A DNA stretch of 64,000 nt from Desulfovibrio sp. Its GTDB lineage: Bacteria; Desulfobacterota; Desulfovibrionia; Desulfovibrionales; Desulfovibrionaceae. The position numbers were made by a program, and so were the translations under genes. Positions 24,851 through 33,460 of the stretch are shown here, one piece after another. The notes beneath the pieces were generated by a model, which worked only from the letters and a program-made list of their open reading frames with translations, was not told the DNA's origin and searched no databases. Positions within the stretch are counted from its first letter, which is position 1. The number at the start of each line of letters is the position of its first letter. Location: positions 1-64,000 of the forward strand of contig JALHJW010000012.1 of the NCBI GenBank assembly GCA_022839785.1. The letters run 5' to 3'.

Positions 24851-25657
24851 ATGACCAACACGCCCAAGTCCGGCGCAGCAAAGCCCGGCGCAGCAAAGCC
24901 CGCGCCCGCCCCTGCCGCCCCCCTGGCCCAGGACAGCAGGATCCGCGGCGTCTTCTCCACCCAGAAGGTGATCAAGGTCGGCACCGGCGTGACCCAGCGC
25001 CGCACCGTGCAGCAGGCCTACTACTACATCGAGGAAAACGACGCGGGCGAGCTTGAGGCCCAGCCGCTGAACAAGAACCATCTGCCGTCCGGCGAGAAGG
25101 AGACCATCACCAAGGAGGACCTCCTCGCCCAGTACGTGCCCGAGCCCGAATTCTACCAGAAGGAGGTCTTCCCCAAACTGCGCGAGGTGCAGAAGACCCT
25201 GGCCCGCGCCGACCGGCACCGCCAGCGCGGCGAGACCTACAGCGCGGAGATGGAGTACGGCAACACCCTGAAGGTGGACGACGAGAACGTGCGCGCCAAC
25301 TTCGGCATCGGCCTGTGCTACATGGCCCGGGGCGAGACCGCCAAGGCCGAGGACATCCTGAACCGCATCGTGAAGCTCGACGCGGCCTTCGAGCCCGACC
25401 ACAAGCACCTGTTCAACGAGTTCGGCATCAACCTGCGCAAGAGCAAGATGTTCCAGCAGTCCGTGGACTACTACACCCGGGCCGCGGAACTCTCGCCCCA
25501 CGACGAGAACATCCTCTACAACAAGGGCCGCGCCCTGTTCGAACAGGGCGACTGCGCCGGGGCCAAGGCGGCCCTGGAGCAGGCCCTCTCCATCAATCCC
25601 AACTTCGAGGAAGCCACCAAGTTCCTCAACTACATGGCCAGCAAGAACCTCATCTGA
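24851..25657 (+). CDS. TPR-repeat protein
   Basis: A 268-residue soluble protein. It starts with a Lys/Pro/Ala-rich flexible segment (1-25, with the duplicated unit GAAKP), followed by a domain containing VFSTQKVIKVGTGVTQRRTVQQAYYYIEE-type residues (about 33-62) and then tetratricopeptide repeats from about 115 to 262 (GETYSAEMEYGNTLKVD, FQQSVDYYTRAAELSP, CAGAKAALEQALSINP). This architecture recurs in Desulfovibrio genomes as a response-type protein of unknown role; I infer a scaffold function only. It is followed after 16 bases by a 27-residue membrane microprotein, then a terminator, forming a two-gene transcript. Confidence 0.75.
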   Translation: MTNTPKSGAAKPGAAKPAPAPAAPLAQDSRIRGVFSTQKVIKVGTGVTQRRTVQQAYYYIEENDAGELEAQPLNKNHLPSGEKETITKEDLLAQYVPEPEFYQKEVFPKLREVQKTLARADRHRQRGETYSAEMEYGNTLKVDDENVRANFGIGLCYMARGETAKAEDILNRIVKLDAAFEPDHKHLFNEFGINLRKSKMFQQSVDYYTRAAELSPHDENILYNKGRALFEQGDCAGAKAALEQALSINPNFEEATKFLNYMASKNLI

Positions 25658-25673
25658 TCGGGGGAGGTCTGCC

Positions 25674-25757
25674 ATGCGCACCGTTCTGCTTCTGATCGTG
25701 ACCATCATCGGCGCGGTGCTGCTGCTGATGTACTGGTTCTCCCTCACCGGAAGCTAG
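25674..25757 (+). CDS. 27-residue single-span membrane microprotein, TPR-linked
   Basis: Encodes 27 residues: MRTVLLLIVTIIGAVL then LLMYWFSLTGS, a single hydrophobic helix covering nearly the whole peptide with one Arg at the N-terminal side. GGGGGAGG lies 6 bases before the ATG. The gene sits 16 bases after the TPR gene and 35 bases before a hairpin with six T's, so it is co-transcribed with it. Spacing, ribosome site and terminator make a real gene likely despite its size. No family recognised; it could anchor the TPR protein or another complex to the membrane. Confidence 0.6.
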   Translation: MRTVLLLIVTIIGAVLLLMYWFSLTGS

Positions 25758-25791
25758 CCCGGCGGGCCGCGCCGGAACGGGGGAGGAGGAA

Positions 25792-25828
25792 CAGGCCTTC
25801 CGGCAACGGAAGGTCCTGGCGCTTTTTT
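25792..25828 (+). terminator. Rho-independent terminator
   Basis: CAGG plus CCTTCCG pairs with CGGAAGG plus CCTG (one bulged T), closing a GCAA tetraloop and followed by GCGCTTTTTT. It ends the TPR-microprotein unit. Confidence 0.8.
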
Positions 25829-25875
25829 ACGTCCTCCCGTCTTCCGGGCGGGCGGCCCGGCCCGGCGCAGAGGCC

Positions 25876-27117
25876 TCAGCGGCCTCCGCCGGCCGCGACA
25901 GCCGCCTCGGCATGCCGCCGCAGCCGCCCCAGCGACGCCCCGAAGACCGCGCCCCCGGCCACGCACAGCGCGCCCCCCATCCCCACGGTCAGGGCGGGGC
26001 CGACGCGATCGCAGAGCCATCCGGCCAGCAGCGAGCCCAGCGGCACCATGCCCATGTACATCATGGAGAAGAGCGCCATGACCCGGCCGCGCATGTGGTC
26101 CCCGGACAACACCTGCAGCAGGGTGTTGGCCCCGGCCATCTGCACCACCATGCCCAGCCCCACCATGACCAGCGAGGCCATGGCCCAGGGCAGGGCCGTG
26201 GAGGCCGCGAGGCAGAGCAGGCCCGCGCCGAAGACGCCCGCGGCCGCGGCGATCCAGGCCCCCAGCCCCCTCGCGCCGCTGCGCACGGCCAGGGCCAGGG
26301 CCCCGCACACCGCGCCCAGTCCGGCGCTGCCCGCCAGCAGCCCCAGGCCCTGCGGCCCGGCCCCCAGCATCCGGTCGGCGATGATCGGCAACAGCACGGC
26401 ATAGGGCACGCCCATGAGGCTGCCCAGGGCCACCATGCACAGCAGCCAGCGGATGTGCGGAGCCCTCCAGGCGTAGGCAAAGCCCTCGGCGATGGCCCGC
26501 AGGGCCCGCTCCCCGGACGCGGGCCTGGGCCGCGCGGGCAGGCGCATGGCCAGCAGCGCGGCCATGACGCACAAAAAGCTCACGGAATTGGCCAGGAAGC
26601 AGACGCCCTCCCCGGCCACGGCCACCAGCACGCCCGCGGCCACCGGGCCGAGCAGCCGCGCGGCGTTGAACATGGAGGAGTTGAGCGCGATGGCGTTGGG
26701 CAGGTCCTCGCGGCCCACCAGCTCGATGATGAAGGACTGCCGCGCCGGGATGTCCACGCCCTGGGACAGCCCCAGCACCCCGGCCAGAAGATAGACGTGC
26801 CAGACCTGGACGTGGCCGCTCAAGGTCAGATAGGCCAGCAGCGCGGCCTGGACCAGGGCCACGGCCTGGGTGCAGAGGAGCAGGCGGCGGCGGTCGCAGC
26901 GGTCGGCCAGCATGCCGCCCCAGGGGGCCAGCAGGACCACGGGGAAATGGTTCATGAAGCCCGCCAGGCCAAGGTCCATGCCCGAGCCCGTGAGCCTGTA
27001 GACCAGCCAGAGCTGGGCCACGTTCTGCATCCAGGTCCCGACCAGGGAGAGCAGCTGACCGGCGAAGAAGAGCCGGTAGTTGGGATGGCGGAGGGATCGG
27101 AAGGTGCGGCGCAGCAT
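25876..27117 (-). CDS. MFS transporter (EntS-like)
   Basis: A 413-residue major facilitator with twelve hydrophobic spans. The N-terminal pattern FRSLRHPNYRLFFAGQLLSLVGTWMQ and the loop LADRCDRRRLLL (motif A variant) are typical of the MFS_3/EntS-like group of exporters; QGVDIPARQSFIIELVGREDLPNAIALNS is a further family stretch. The substrate cannot be told. The ATG chosen gives the family's usual start; no good ribosome site was found, and an in-frame upstream extension is Pro/Arg-rich and unlikely. Confidence 0.85.
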   Translation of the reverse strand: MLRRTFRSLRHPNYRLFFAGQLLSLVGTWMQNVAQLWLVYRLTGSGMDLGLAGFMNHFPVVLLAPWGGMLADRCDRRRLLLCTQAVALVQAALLAYLTLSGHVQVWHVYLLAGVLGLSQGVDIPARQSFIIELVGREDLPNAIALNSSMFNAARLLGPVAAGVLVAVAGEGVCFLANSVSFLCVMAALLAMRLPARPRPASGERALRAIAEGFAYAWRAPHIRWLLCMVALGSLMGVPYAVLLPIIADRMLGAGPQGLGLLAGSAGLGAVCGALALAVRSGARGLGAWIAAAAGVFGAGLLCLAASTALPWAMASLVMVGLGMVVQMAGANTLLQVLSGDHMRGRVMALFSMMYMGMVPLGSLLAGWLCDRVGPALTVGMGGALCVAGGAVFGASLGRLRRHAEAAVAAGGGR

Positions 27118-27229
27118 AGGTGCGGGCCGGAGCGCTCGTGCGTTCCCCGGCCCGGCCCTTCCATCCCAGAAAGGCGGGGGCTTGGCAAGCGGCCCCGGGA
27201 TCTCCCCGCAGGCCGCGGCGTCCCCGGGC

Positions 27230-28039
27230 TCAGCCTCCGGGCGGCCGGAACGGCGAGGGGCAGGCGGAGGCGCTCTCAAGCCCGCCCTGGGCGATCTCCA
27301 GGGCCAGGGCCTCGACCACCTCCCCGTCCAAGGCGCTCCCGGCCATTTCGCGCATGAGCGCGAGCGCCGTCTCTGGGCTGCGCGCCTTCTGGTAGGAACG
27401 GTCCGTGGTCATGGCGTCGAAGCAGTCCGCGACCGAGAGGATGCGCACGGCCAGCGGTATCCCCCCGCCCGCCAGCCCCGCGGGATAGCCCGCGCCGTCC
27501 AGGCGTTCGTGGTGGCAGAGGATGTAGTCGCGCACCGGGCCGAGGAAGTCGAGGTCCGCGAGGATGGCGTGGCCCCACTGCGGGTGATGCCGGATCTCGT
27601 CCAGCATCTCCTCGTCGAGCCGCGTGTCGTCGTTGTGGAAGAGGCGGTCGCTGAAGCCGATCTTGCCGATGTCGTGCAGCACGCCCGCGACGCGCAGCCG
27701 CTCGGCCGCCTCGGCGTCCAGCCCCAGCCGCCGCGCCAGCCGCGCGGCGTAGGCCCCGACGCGGTCGCCGTGGCCCTCGGTGTAGGCGTCACGCGCGGCC
27801 AGGGCGCGGGCGATGGCGGTCACGGTCTTGAGCGCGTCCTCGCGGATCTTCTCATGGAGCTGCTCCATGCCGAATTCCCGGGCCTCGATGCGGACCATCA
27901 TCAGCCCCACGGCCTCGGCCACCTCCCTGATCTCGGGGGGGTATTCCTCCCGCGTCAACTCCATGATCTCGTCGGAATAGTTCCCGGCCGCGATCTCCTT
28001 GATGATCCGGACGATCCGCGCGCGGGGCTCCTCATGCAT
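27230..28039 (-). CDS. HD-GYP domain protein
   Basis: A 269-residue protein: an N-terminal helical segment of about 85 residues without a recognised sensor domain, then an HD-GYP phosphohydrolase domain. Key residues: the HD pair in VLHDIGKIGFSD (about 120-131), later HHPQWG, and HHERLDGAGYPAGL carrying the GYP motif. Such enzymes degrade cyclic di-GMP to GMP. The ATG has an AAGGAGGAC site. Upstream is a gene-free stretch that ends at the dsr terminator. It may pair functionally with the GGDEF protein at 35.0-35.9 kb. Confidence 0.88.
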   Translation of the reverse strand: MHEEPRARIVRIIKEIAAGNYSDEIMELTREEYPPEIREVAEAVGLMMVRIEAREFGMEQLHEKIREDALKTVTAIARALAARDAYTEGHGDRVGAYAARLARRLGLDAEAAERLRVAGVLHDIGKIGFSDRLFHNDDTRLDEEMLDEIRHHPQWGHAILADLDFLGPVRDYILCHHERLDGAGYPAGLAGGGIPLAVRILSVADCFDAMTTDRSYQKARSPETALALMREMAGSALDGEVVEALALEIAQGGLESASACPSPFRPPGG

Positions 28040-28398
28040 CCTGTCCTCCTTCGGCCACGCCCCTGCGGCCTTGCCCGGATGATGGCCCAGCCGCGCCGTT
28101 CCGGCAACCCTTTCCGCCGCCCCGGCGGGCGCGCGGCCGCCGCCGCGCCGTCTTGGGCCTTGCGGGGCGCGGCTTGCAGGCTCGTATTATTTTATTGCAT
28201 TTCGTAACACGCGAGCGTAGACAGGAGGCGTCGCCGGAACACGGCCGCCCAACCCGGCCCCGGCAACGAGCAGTGTCCAACATGCGCCTGGCCGACACCT
28301 CCAGGCTCCCCCGCGCGCCGCGCCTTCAAGACGCAGAAGGCGCGGCGCGCATCCTTTTCCCCGCCCCCGCCACGTGAAAACGGCCGTCGGCAACGCAC
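28040..28398. other. Intergenic region between HD-GYP gene and dsr terminator
   Basis: No supported gene. It holds a short AT-rich patch around 28185-28205 (TATTATTTTATTGCATTT on the plus strand), the best place for a promoter of the HD-GYP gene, and a perfect inverted repeat at 28313-28350. A 74-residue open frame on the plus strand has no ribosome site and atypical composition and was not accepted. Confidence 0.5.
28313..28350. repeat. Perfect 14-bp inverted repeat
   Basis: Arms 28313-28326 and 28337-28350 are exact reverse complements around a 10-base loop (CAAGACGCAG). On the plus strand it is followed by ATCCTTTTCC. It could be a terminator or a binding site; no gene ends just before it on the plus strand. 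Confidence 0.5.
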
Positions 28399-28399
28399 G

Positions 28400-28431
28400 A
28401 AAAAGGCCCGCCCCCTTGCGGGGACGGGCCT
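28400..28431 (-). terminator. Terminator of the dsr operon
   Basis: On the minus strand a 12-bp stem (AGGCCCGTCCCC with GGGGGCGGGCCT, one G-U pair) closes a GCAA tetraloop and is followed by TTTTTC, 27 bases after the dsrP stop. Confidence 0.85.
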
Positions 28432-28458
28432 CTGATGACGTCGGGTCCAGACCGCGGC

Positions 28459-29613
28459 CTAGGCGGCGGTCTCTTCCTTGATGGACAGGGCCACCTTGTA
28501 GAGGATCGTGATCACGAAGATGCCCGCGGCGTACACCGCGGCGGTGATGGCGATCTCGGGCAGGGTCGGGGCGTAGAAGGAGAAGCCCTCGAACGGGTTC
28601 GGGGTGAAGCCGCCGATGAGCAGGCCGATGCCCTTGTCGATGTAGGTGGCGATGACCAGGGCCACCAGCGCCCAGGGCAGCAGCTTCTGGTTCTCGCGCA
28701 GCTTGGGCGGGATCAGGCAGACCAGGGAGAAGGCGGCAAGCGCCGTGGCGGTCCACATCAGCACGGCCACGTAGTTGGCGTGGGCCGCGCCGAAGAGGAA
28801 CTCGATGGGGTGCTTGTGGCCCGGGATGCCGGAGTAGAAGGCCGTGAAGACCTCGCACAGGAAGAGGAAGATGTTGATGCACATGGCGTAGACGATGATC
28901 TTGGCCATGGCCTTCTTGGCCTCTTCGCCGGCGCGGAAGCTCGACACCTTCTCCACGATCATGGCCACCAGCAGCAGGATGGCGGGACCGGCGCAGAAGG
29001 CCGAGGCCAGGAAGCGGGGCGCCATGACCGCCGTGAGCCAGAAGTGGCGGCCGGGCAGGCCCTGGTACAGGAAGGCTGTCACCGTGTGGATCGAGACGGC
29101 CCAGACGATGGACAGGTAGACCAGGGGCTTGACCCACTTGGGCGGCATCATGTTGCTGCGCTGGTACATGAGCGTGACCCAGCCGATGATCAGGTTCAGG
29201 AGCAGGTAGCCGTTGAGCACGACCATGTCCCAGAACAGGACCGAGTTCGGCGTGGGGTGCAGGATGACGTTGAGCATGCGCTGCGGCTGGCCGAGGTCCA
29301 CCACGATGGAGCCCATGCAGATGATGATCGCGCCGATGGCCTGGAATTCGGCCAGGATGATCATGTTCTTGAAGGCCTTGTAGTGATGGAAGTAGTACGG
29401 CAGCACGAGCATGACGGCGGCCGCGGCCACGCCGACCATGTAGGTCAGCTGGGCGACGTAGAAGCCCCACGACACGTCGCGGGACAGGCCGGTGATCGTC
29501 AGGCCCTGGTTGAGCTGGTAGACCCAGGTGGCCCCGCCGATGCCCATGACGATGAGCAGGAGGGAGATCCAGCCCCAGTACCGGGAGTTGCCTTTCAGAG
29601 CGGTCTCAAGCAT
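28459..29613 (-). CDS. dsrP: DsrP, NrfD-type menaquinol subunit of DsrMKJOP
   Basis: A 384-residue NrfD/PsrC-family membrane protein with ten hydrophobic spans that exchanges electrons with menaquinone. Recognisable family stretches are WGFYVAQLTYMVGVAAAA, VDLGQPQRMLNVI, NSVLFWDMVVLNGYLLLN and GLPGRHFW. Together with DsrO it forms the periplasm-facing quinone-linked module of the complex. It is the last gene of the operon, 9 bases after dsrO, and is followed by an intrinsic terminator. Length and gene order match Desulfovibrio dsrMKJOP. Confidence 0.96.
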   Translation of the reverse strand: MLETALKGNSRYWGWISLLLIVMGIGGATWVYQLNQGLTITGLSRDVSWGFYVAQLTYMVGVAAAAVMLVLPYYFHHYKAFKNMIILAEFQAIGAIIICMGSIVVDLGQPQRMLNVILHPTPNSVLFWDMVVLNGYLLLNLIIGWVTLMYQRSNMMPPKWVKPLVYLSIVWAVSIHTVTAFLYQGLPGRHFWLTAVMAPRFLASAFCAGPAILLLVAMIVEKVSSFRAGEEAKKAMAKIIVYAMCINIFLFLCEVFTAFYSGIPGHKHPIEFLFGAAHANYVAVLMWTATALAAFSLVCLIPPKLRENQKLLPWALVALVIATYIDKGIGLLIGGFTPNPFEGFSFYAPTLPEIAITAAVYAAGIFVITILYKVALSIKEETAA

Positions 29614-29622
29614 GGCGCCCTC

Positions 29623-30402
29623 CTAGATGATGTAGTAGACGCTGGGCTGCGTGCCCAGGCCCGGCTTGCGGACGATGGAGTAGTTCTCCTTGAGCGCCTT
29701 GCGCACCTCGGAGTTCGGGTCGGCGAGGTCGCCGAAGAGGAGCGCTCCCTTGGAGGCCTCGACGCAGGCGGGCTTCTGACCCTTTTCCAGACGTTCGGAG
29801 CAGAAGGTGCACTTCTCCACCACGCCGCGCATGCGCGTGGGGTACTCGGGATTCTGCGCGGCCTCGTCGAGGAACGGCCGGGGGTTCTTGAAGTTGAAGG
29901 ACCGCGCGCCGTAGGGGCAGGCCGCCATGCAGAAGCGGCAGCCGATGCAGCGGTGCATGTCCATCATGGTGATGCCGTTTTGCAGCTTGAAGGTCGCCTT
30001 GGTGGGGCAGACCCGCACGCAGGGCGGGTTGTAGCAGTGGTTGCAGAGCAGCAGGAAGTTCTTGTGCTCAAGCTCGGCGTGCTGGAACTCGCCGCTCTGC
30101 TCCGGGAAGACCGCGTGCATGGTGTCGGTCCACAGCCACTTCACTTCCTGGGGCCCGTCGATCTTGGGAACGTTGTGTTCCTTGTGGCAGGCGTCGATGA
30201 GGGGCTTCATGTCCTCGTCGGAGTTCAGCCTGCGCGTGTCGATGACCATGGCCCAGCGCTTGGCGTGCAGTTCGCGCGGGTCCGGCTTCTCGTGCACCTG
30301 GTGCGGCACGTAGGAGGCCGCGGCCTTCACCGCGGGCATGGCCGCGAGGCCGAGCACGGAGACGCCGGCGTACTTGAGGAAGGTCCGTCTCGTTTTCTGC
30401 AT
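29623..30402 (-). CDS. dsrO: DsrO, periplasmic Fe-S subunit
   Basis: A 259-residue ferredoxin-like protein exported by the Tat system (signal KTRRTFLKYAGVSVLGLAA, from residue 3). The Cys clusters are CNHCYNPPCVRVCPTK, CIGCRFCMAACPYG and CTFCSERLEKGQKPACVEA, consistent with several [4Fe-4S] centres. It passes electrons between DsrP and the triheme cytochrome DsrJ. The ATG lies 3 bases after the dsrJ stop; an in-frame upstream extension overlaps dsrJ and was not used. Confidence 0.95.
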   Translation of the reverse strand: MQKTRRTFLKYAGVSVLGLAAMPAVKAAASYVPHQVHEKPDPRELHAKRWAMVIDTRRLNSDEDMKPLIDACHKEHNVPKIDGPQEVKWLWTDTMHAVFPEQSGEFQHAELEHKNFLLLCNHCYNPPCVRVCPTKATFKLQNGITMMDMHRCIGCRFCMAACPYGARSFNFKNPRPFLDEAAQNPEYPTRMRGVVEKCTFCSERLEKGQKPACVEASKGALLFGDLADPNSEVRKALKENYSIVRKPGLGTQPSVYYII

Positions 30403-30404
30403 GG

Positions 30405-30797
30405 CTAGTTCCCCTTCGCCTTCGGCGCGATGTGGCAGTCCCAGCAGTAGGGAGACACCGACGCGGTCGTATGGCACTTGTCGCAGAACTTTTCCTTGTC
30501 GTCGTGGCACTTCATGCAGGTGTTCTGCAGGCTCATCTGGTATTCTTTGTGGTCGCGCTTGGCGATGTAGATGCGCTTGCCTTCACGCACCACCTGGTCG
30601 CGCCAGTCGTCCAGGATCTTCATGTGCTGCTCGCGCATGTATTCCTTGGACTCGATGCACTGGGTGGCCACTTCCTTGGGGGGAAGCTTCAGTTCCGGCT
30701 GCTTCCACTCCTTGGCCCCGAAGTTGTTCCAGAACGGGAACGTCACAAGGGCCAGGAAGACGATCAGCCCGGCGAGGATTTTGCTGCCGTCGTACAT
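30405..30797 (-). CDS. dsrJ: DsrJ, triheme cytochrome c
   Basis: A 130-residue periplasmic cytochrome held by an uncleaved N-terminal membrane helix (about 8-24). Three haem c motifs are present: CMKCH (94-98), CDKCH (105-109) and CWDCH (118-122). Cys47, in the sequence TQCIES, corresponds in position to the Cys known in DsrJ to serve as an unusual axial ligand to one haem. It is the periplasmic end of the transmembrane complex. Spacing to dsrK is 3 bases. No DsrL or DsrC gene is seen in the window. Confidence 0.96.
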   Translation of the reverse strand: MYDGSKILAGLIVFLALVTFPFWNNFGAKEWKQPELKLPPKEVATQCIESKEYMREQHMKILDDWRDQVVREGKRIYIAKRDHKEYQMSLQNTCMKCHDDKEKFCDKCHTTASVSPYCWDCHIAPKAKGN

Positions 30798-30800
30798 GGA

Positions 30801-32408
30801 TTAGACCTCCTCGAGCTCTTCGCCGCGCAGGTTGACTTCACGCTTCTTCTGGCCCTTCAGGTTCAGGGCGTTGGCCACCATTTCATGCACGCCCGTGATC
30901 TGCACGCCCGGGGCCCAGAAGTCGGCCACGGGGATCAGGGTGGCGCGGTCCAGGGCGCAGATGCAGGCCATCATGTTCACGTCGTGCTTGTCCTGCACGT
31001 ATTTGAGCGCGTTGCCGCGCGGCAGGCCGCCGCGCAGGCGGATCTCCATGATCTCCTCGGTGTTCAGGCCCGAGCCCGCGCCGCAGCAGAAGGTCTGCTC
31101 GCGCGTGGTCTGGGGCGGCATCTCGAAGTAGTTGTTGCAGACGTTCTTGATCACGTAGCGGGGCTCCTCAAGGAGGCCCATGCCGCGCGCCGGGTTGCAG
31201 GAGTCGTGATAGGTCACGCGCAGGTGGTTGTTGCGCTCGGGGCTGAGGTCCAGCTTGCCGTGCTTGATGAGGTCCGCGGTGAACTCCGTGATGTGTACCA
31301 TCTTGGTCTGCTTGGCGTTGTGGAACACCGTGCCGGTGATGGGGTTCCTGGGCGTGGTCAGGTTGGACCCTTCCTGGATGTACCCGTTCATGGTGTCCAT
31401 GTACTGGTTGATCACGCGCCACATGTGACCGCACTCGCCGCCCAGAATCCACTTCGCGCCCAGGCGCTTGGCCTCGGAGTACATCTTGGCGTTGAGCTTC
31501 TGCATGGTGTCGGCCCCGGTGAAGAGGCCGAAGTTGCCGCCCTCCGAGGCGTAGGTGGACAGGGTGTAGTCCAGCCCGATGGCCTCGAAGAGGATGAGGT
31601 AGCCCATGAAGGTGTAGATGCCGGGGTCGGCGAAGGCGTCGCCCGAGGGGGTGATGAAGAGCACCTCGTGGCCCGGCTCGTTGAGCGGCGGGTTGATGCG
31701 GACGCCGGTGTACTCCTCGATGTCGTCGCACATGAACTCGACGATTTCCTTGAAGGCGTGGGGCTGGATGCCGAGGTGGTTGCCGGTGCGGTTGCAGTTG
31801 AAGACCGGCTCCATGATCCAGTTGATGCCCAGGCCCACCTCGTGCAGCAGCTCGCGGGCCATCATGGTGATCTCGGCCGTGTCGATGCCGTAGGGGCAGA
31901 AGAGCGAGCAGCGGCGGCACTCGGTGCATTGGTAGAAGTAGAGGAACCACTCCTTGAGGACGTCCTCCTCCATCACCCGCGCGCCGTTGAGCTTGCCCAG
32001 GATCTTGCCCGCGGTGGTGAAGTCCGCGCGGTAGACCGAGCGCATCAACTCGGCGCGCAGCACCGGCATGTTCTTGGGGTCGCCGCCGCCGATGTAGAAG
32101 TGGCACTTGTCGGCGCAGGCGCCGCAGCGCACGCAGACGTCCATGAAGACCTTGAAGGAGCGGTACTTGTCGAGCCGCGCCTTGAAGCCCTCGGAGATGA
32201 TCTGCTTCCAGTTCTCGGGAAGATGCCAGTCCTTCTCGTCGGCCTTCCACTCGTGGGCGTGCTTGAAGCCCATGGCCCGATGCAGGTCCGGTTTCGCCGG
32301 GTAGGGCCAGCGTCCGGGGCTGAAGTCGTTGGGGGTCTCCATCCACCCGGTCTTGGGCGGATTGAGATAATCAATCGTCGCGAGAAGTTCTTCGGGTTTC
32401 AGCGCCAT
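30801..32408 (-). CDS. dsrK: DsrK, HdrD-like catalytic Fe-S subunit
   Basis: A 535-residue cytoplasmic subunit related to heterodisulfide reductase HdrD. Two ferredoxin motifs, CVRCGACADKC (Cys92, 95, 98, 102) and CTECRRCSLFCPYG (Cys161, 164, 167, 171), are followed by two Cys-rich CCG-type domains; TFCCGAGSGLNTEEI near residue 440 and YHDSCNPARG before it carry the ligands of the special catalytic [4Fe-4S] cluster. It reduces the DsrC trisulfide, delivering electrons to sulfite reduction. It starts 10 bases after dsrM. Confidence 0.96.
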   Translation of the reverse strand: MALKPEELLATIDYLNPPKTGWMETPNDFSPGRWPYPAKPDLHRAMGFKHAHEWKADEKDWHLPENWKQIISEGFKARLDKYRSFKVFMDVCVRCGACADKCHFYIGGGDPKNMPVLRAELMRSVYRADFTTAGKILGKLNGARVMEEDVLKEWFLYFYQCTECRRCSLFCPYGIDTAEITMMARELLHEVGLGINWIMEPVFNCNRTGNHLGIQPHAFKEIVEFMCDDIEEYTGVRINPPLNEPGHEVLFITPSGDAFADPGIYTFMGYLILFEAIGLDYTLSTYASEGGNFGLFTGADTMQKLNAKMYSEAKRLGAKWILGGECGHMWRVINQYMDTMNGYIQEGSNLTTPRNPITGTVFHNAKQTKMVHITEFTADLIKHGKLDLSPERNNHLRVTYHDSCNPARGMGLLEEPRYVIKNVCNNYFEMPPQTTREQTFCCGAGSGLNTEEIMEIRLRGGLPRGNALKYVQDKHDVNMMACICALDRATLIPVADFWAPGVQITGVHEMVANALNLKGQKKREVNLRGEELEEV

Positions 32409-32418
32409 ATCGGGCTCC

Positions 32419-33438
32419 TTACGCTTCTTCTTCGAGCTGTTTGACGACGGGGAGACCGGCCTCGACCATCGCTTCCCTGAAGTCGTCCTCGTACGCCTCG
32501 TAGGAGTGCGGCTTGATCTTCGGGTTCCAGGGGTTCTCGTGATGGTGGATGCGGGAGTCGTTGGGCAGGTTGCGGGTGGGCGAGAGGAAGACGCCGCCCA
32601 GGTGCATCAGCTTGCTGAAGGGGAAGTAGGCCAGCAGCACGCAGACCAGGAAGAGATGCACGAAGAAGGAGGGCGCGATCTCCTTGGGCACCACCGGCGA
32701 GAACATCACCAGGGACATGGTGAACTGCTTGATGGAGACGATGTCCACCTTGGCCACGTAGCGCATGTAGATGCCCGAGAGGGCGATGCCGATGATCAGG
32801 AAGAGCGCGAAGTAGTCCGCCGCGTTGGAGATGTAGCGGATCTGCGGGTAGAGCAGACGCCGCGCCAGCAGCCAGCCCAGGCCCGCCAGGAAGAGCAGGT
32901 TGGTCTGGTAGAGCGTGGGCGAGTAAATCTGCAGGATCGAGTCGGCCCAGTCCAGCCACTGGATGGGCAGGGGCACCGGCTCGGTGAAGAAGCGCATGTG
33001 CCGGATGACGATGAGCAGGAAGGAGTAGTGGAAGAGGATGGCGGCCAGCCACAGCCACTTCTCGGAGAAGTAGCCGACCTGGGGCTTGCCGTCCGGGGTC
33101 TTGCCGAGCACGGCGGTGGTGTTGCGGAACAGCGAACGGAACGTCAGGACCTCGAGGATCATGCGCACCACGGTGTCGCGGCTGTTCACCGGGTTGTCGT
33201 AGCGGGCGTAGGGAATCCAATCCAGGCTCTTCTGCTGGCCGCCCGTGGTCGGGATGCGGAAGGGAACCGGGGATTTGGCCCAGCACATGACCTTCAGCGC
33301 GAAACCCACGACGAAGATCGCCACTGCCGCATACGGAATGGCGACGGCGAAGAGGCCTGTCATCCCCCCGCCGCCCACGCCCACCAGCGCGGCCAGCGCC
33401 AGGGCGCAGACGATAAACAATCCGTAAAATGCGTTCAT
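32419..33438 (-). CDS. dsrM: DsrM, cytochrome b subunit
   Basis: A 339-residue NarI-like membrane protein that oxidises menaquinol and passes electrons to DsrK. About six hydrophobic spans; His residues typical of b-haem ligation occur in AILFHYSFLLIVIRHMRFF and in FFVHLFLVC. The long loop with the PLPIQWLDWADS segment is characteristic of DsrM. The C-terminus is charged and cytoplasmic. The ATG at 33438 is preceded by AGGTAGGGTGG; an upstream in-frame start would overlap the RsbRD gene and was rejected. Confidence 0.95.
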   Translation of the reverse strand: MNAFYGLFIVCALALAALVGVGGGGMTGLFAVAIPYAAVAIFVVGFALKVMCWAKSPVPFRIPTTGGQQKSLDWIPYARYDNPVNSRDTVVRMILEVLTFRSLFRNTTAVLGKTPDGKPQVGYFSEKWLWLAAILFHYSFLLIVIRHMRFFTEPVPLPIQWLDWADSILQIYSPTLYQTNLLFLAGLGWLLARRLLYPQIRYISNAADYFALFLIIGIALSGIYMRYVAKVDIVSIKQFTMSLVMFSPVVPKEIAPSFFVHLFLVCVLLAYFPFSKLMHLGGVFLSPTRNLPNDSRIHHHENPWNPKIKPHSYEAYEDDFREAMVEAGLPVVKQLEEEA

Positions 33439-33460
33439 GTCCACCCTACCTCGCTTGCGG

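Noticed and set aside
28153..28377. A 74-residue plus-strand frame between the HD-GYP gene and the dsr terminator
   Set aside because: No ribosome site, no recognisable domain, Arg-rich random composition, and it runs through an inverted repeat.
28435..32444. Long plus-strand open frames opposite dsrP to dsrK
   Set aside because: Antisense to well-supported Dsr genes, composition typical of complementary-strand shadows, no ribosome sites.
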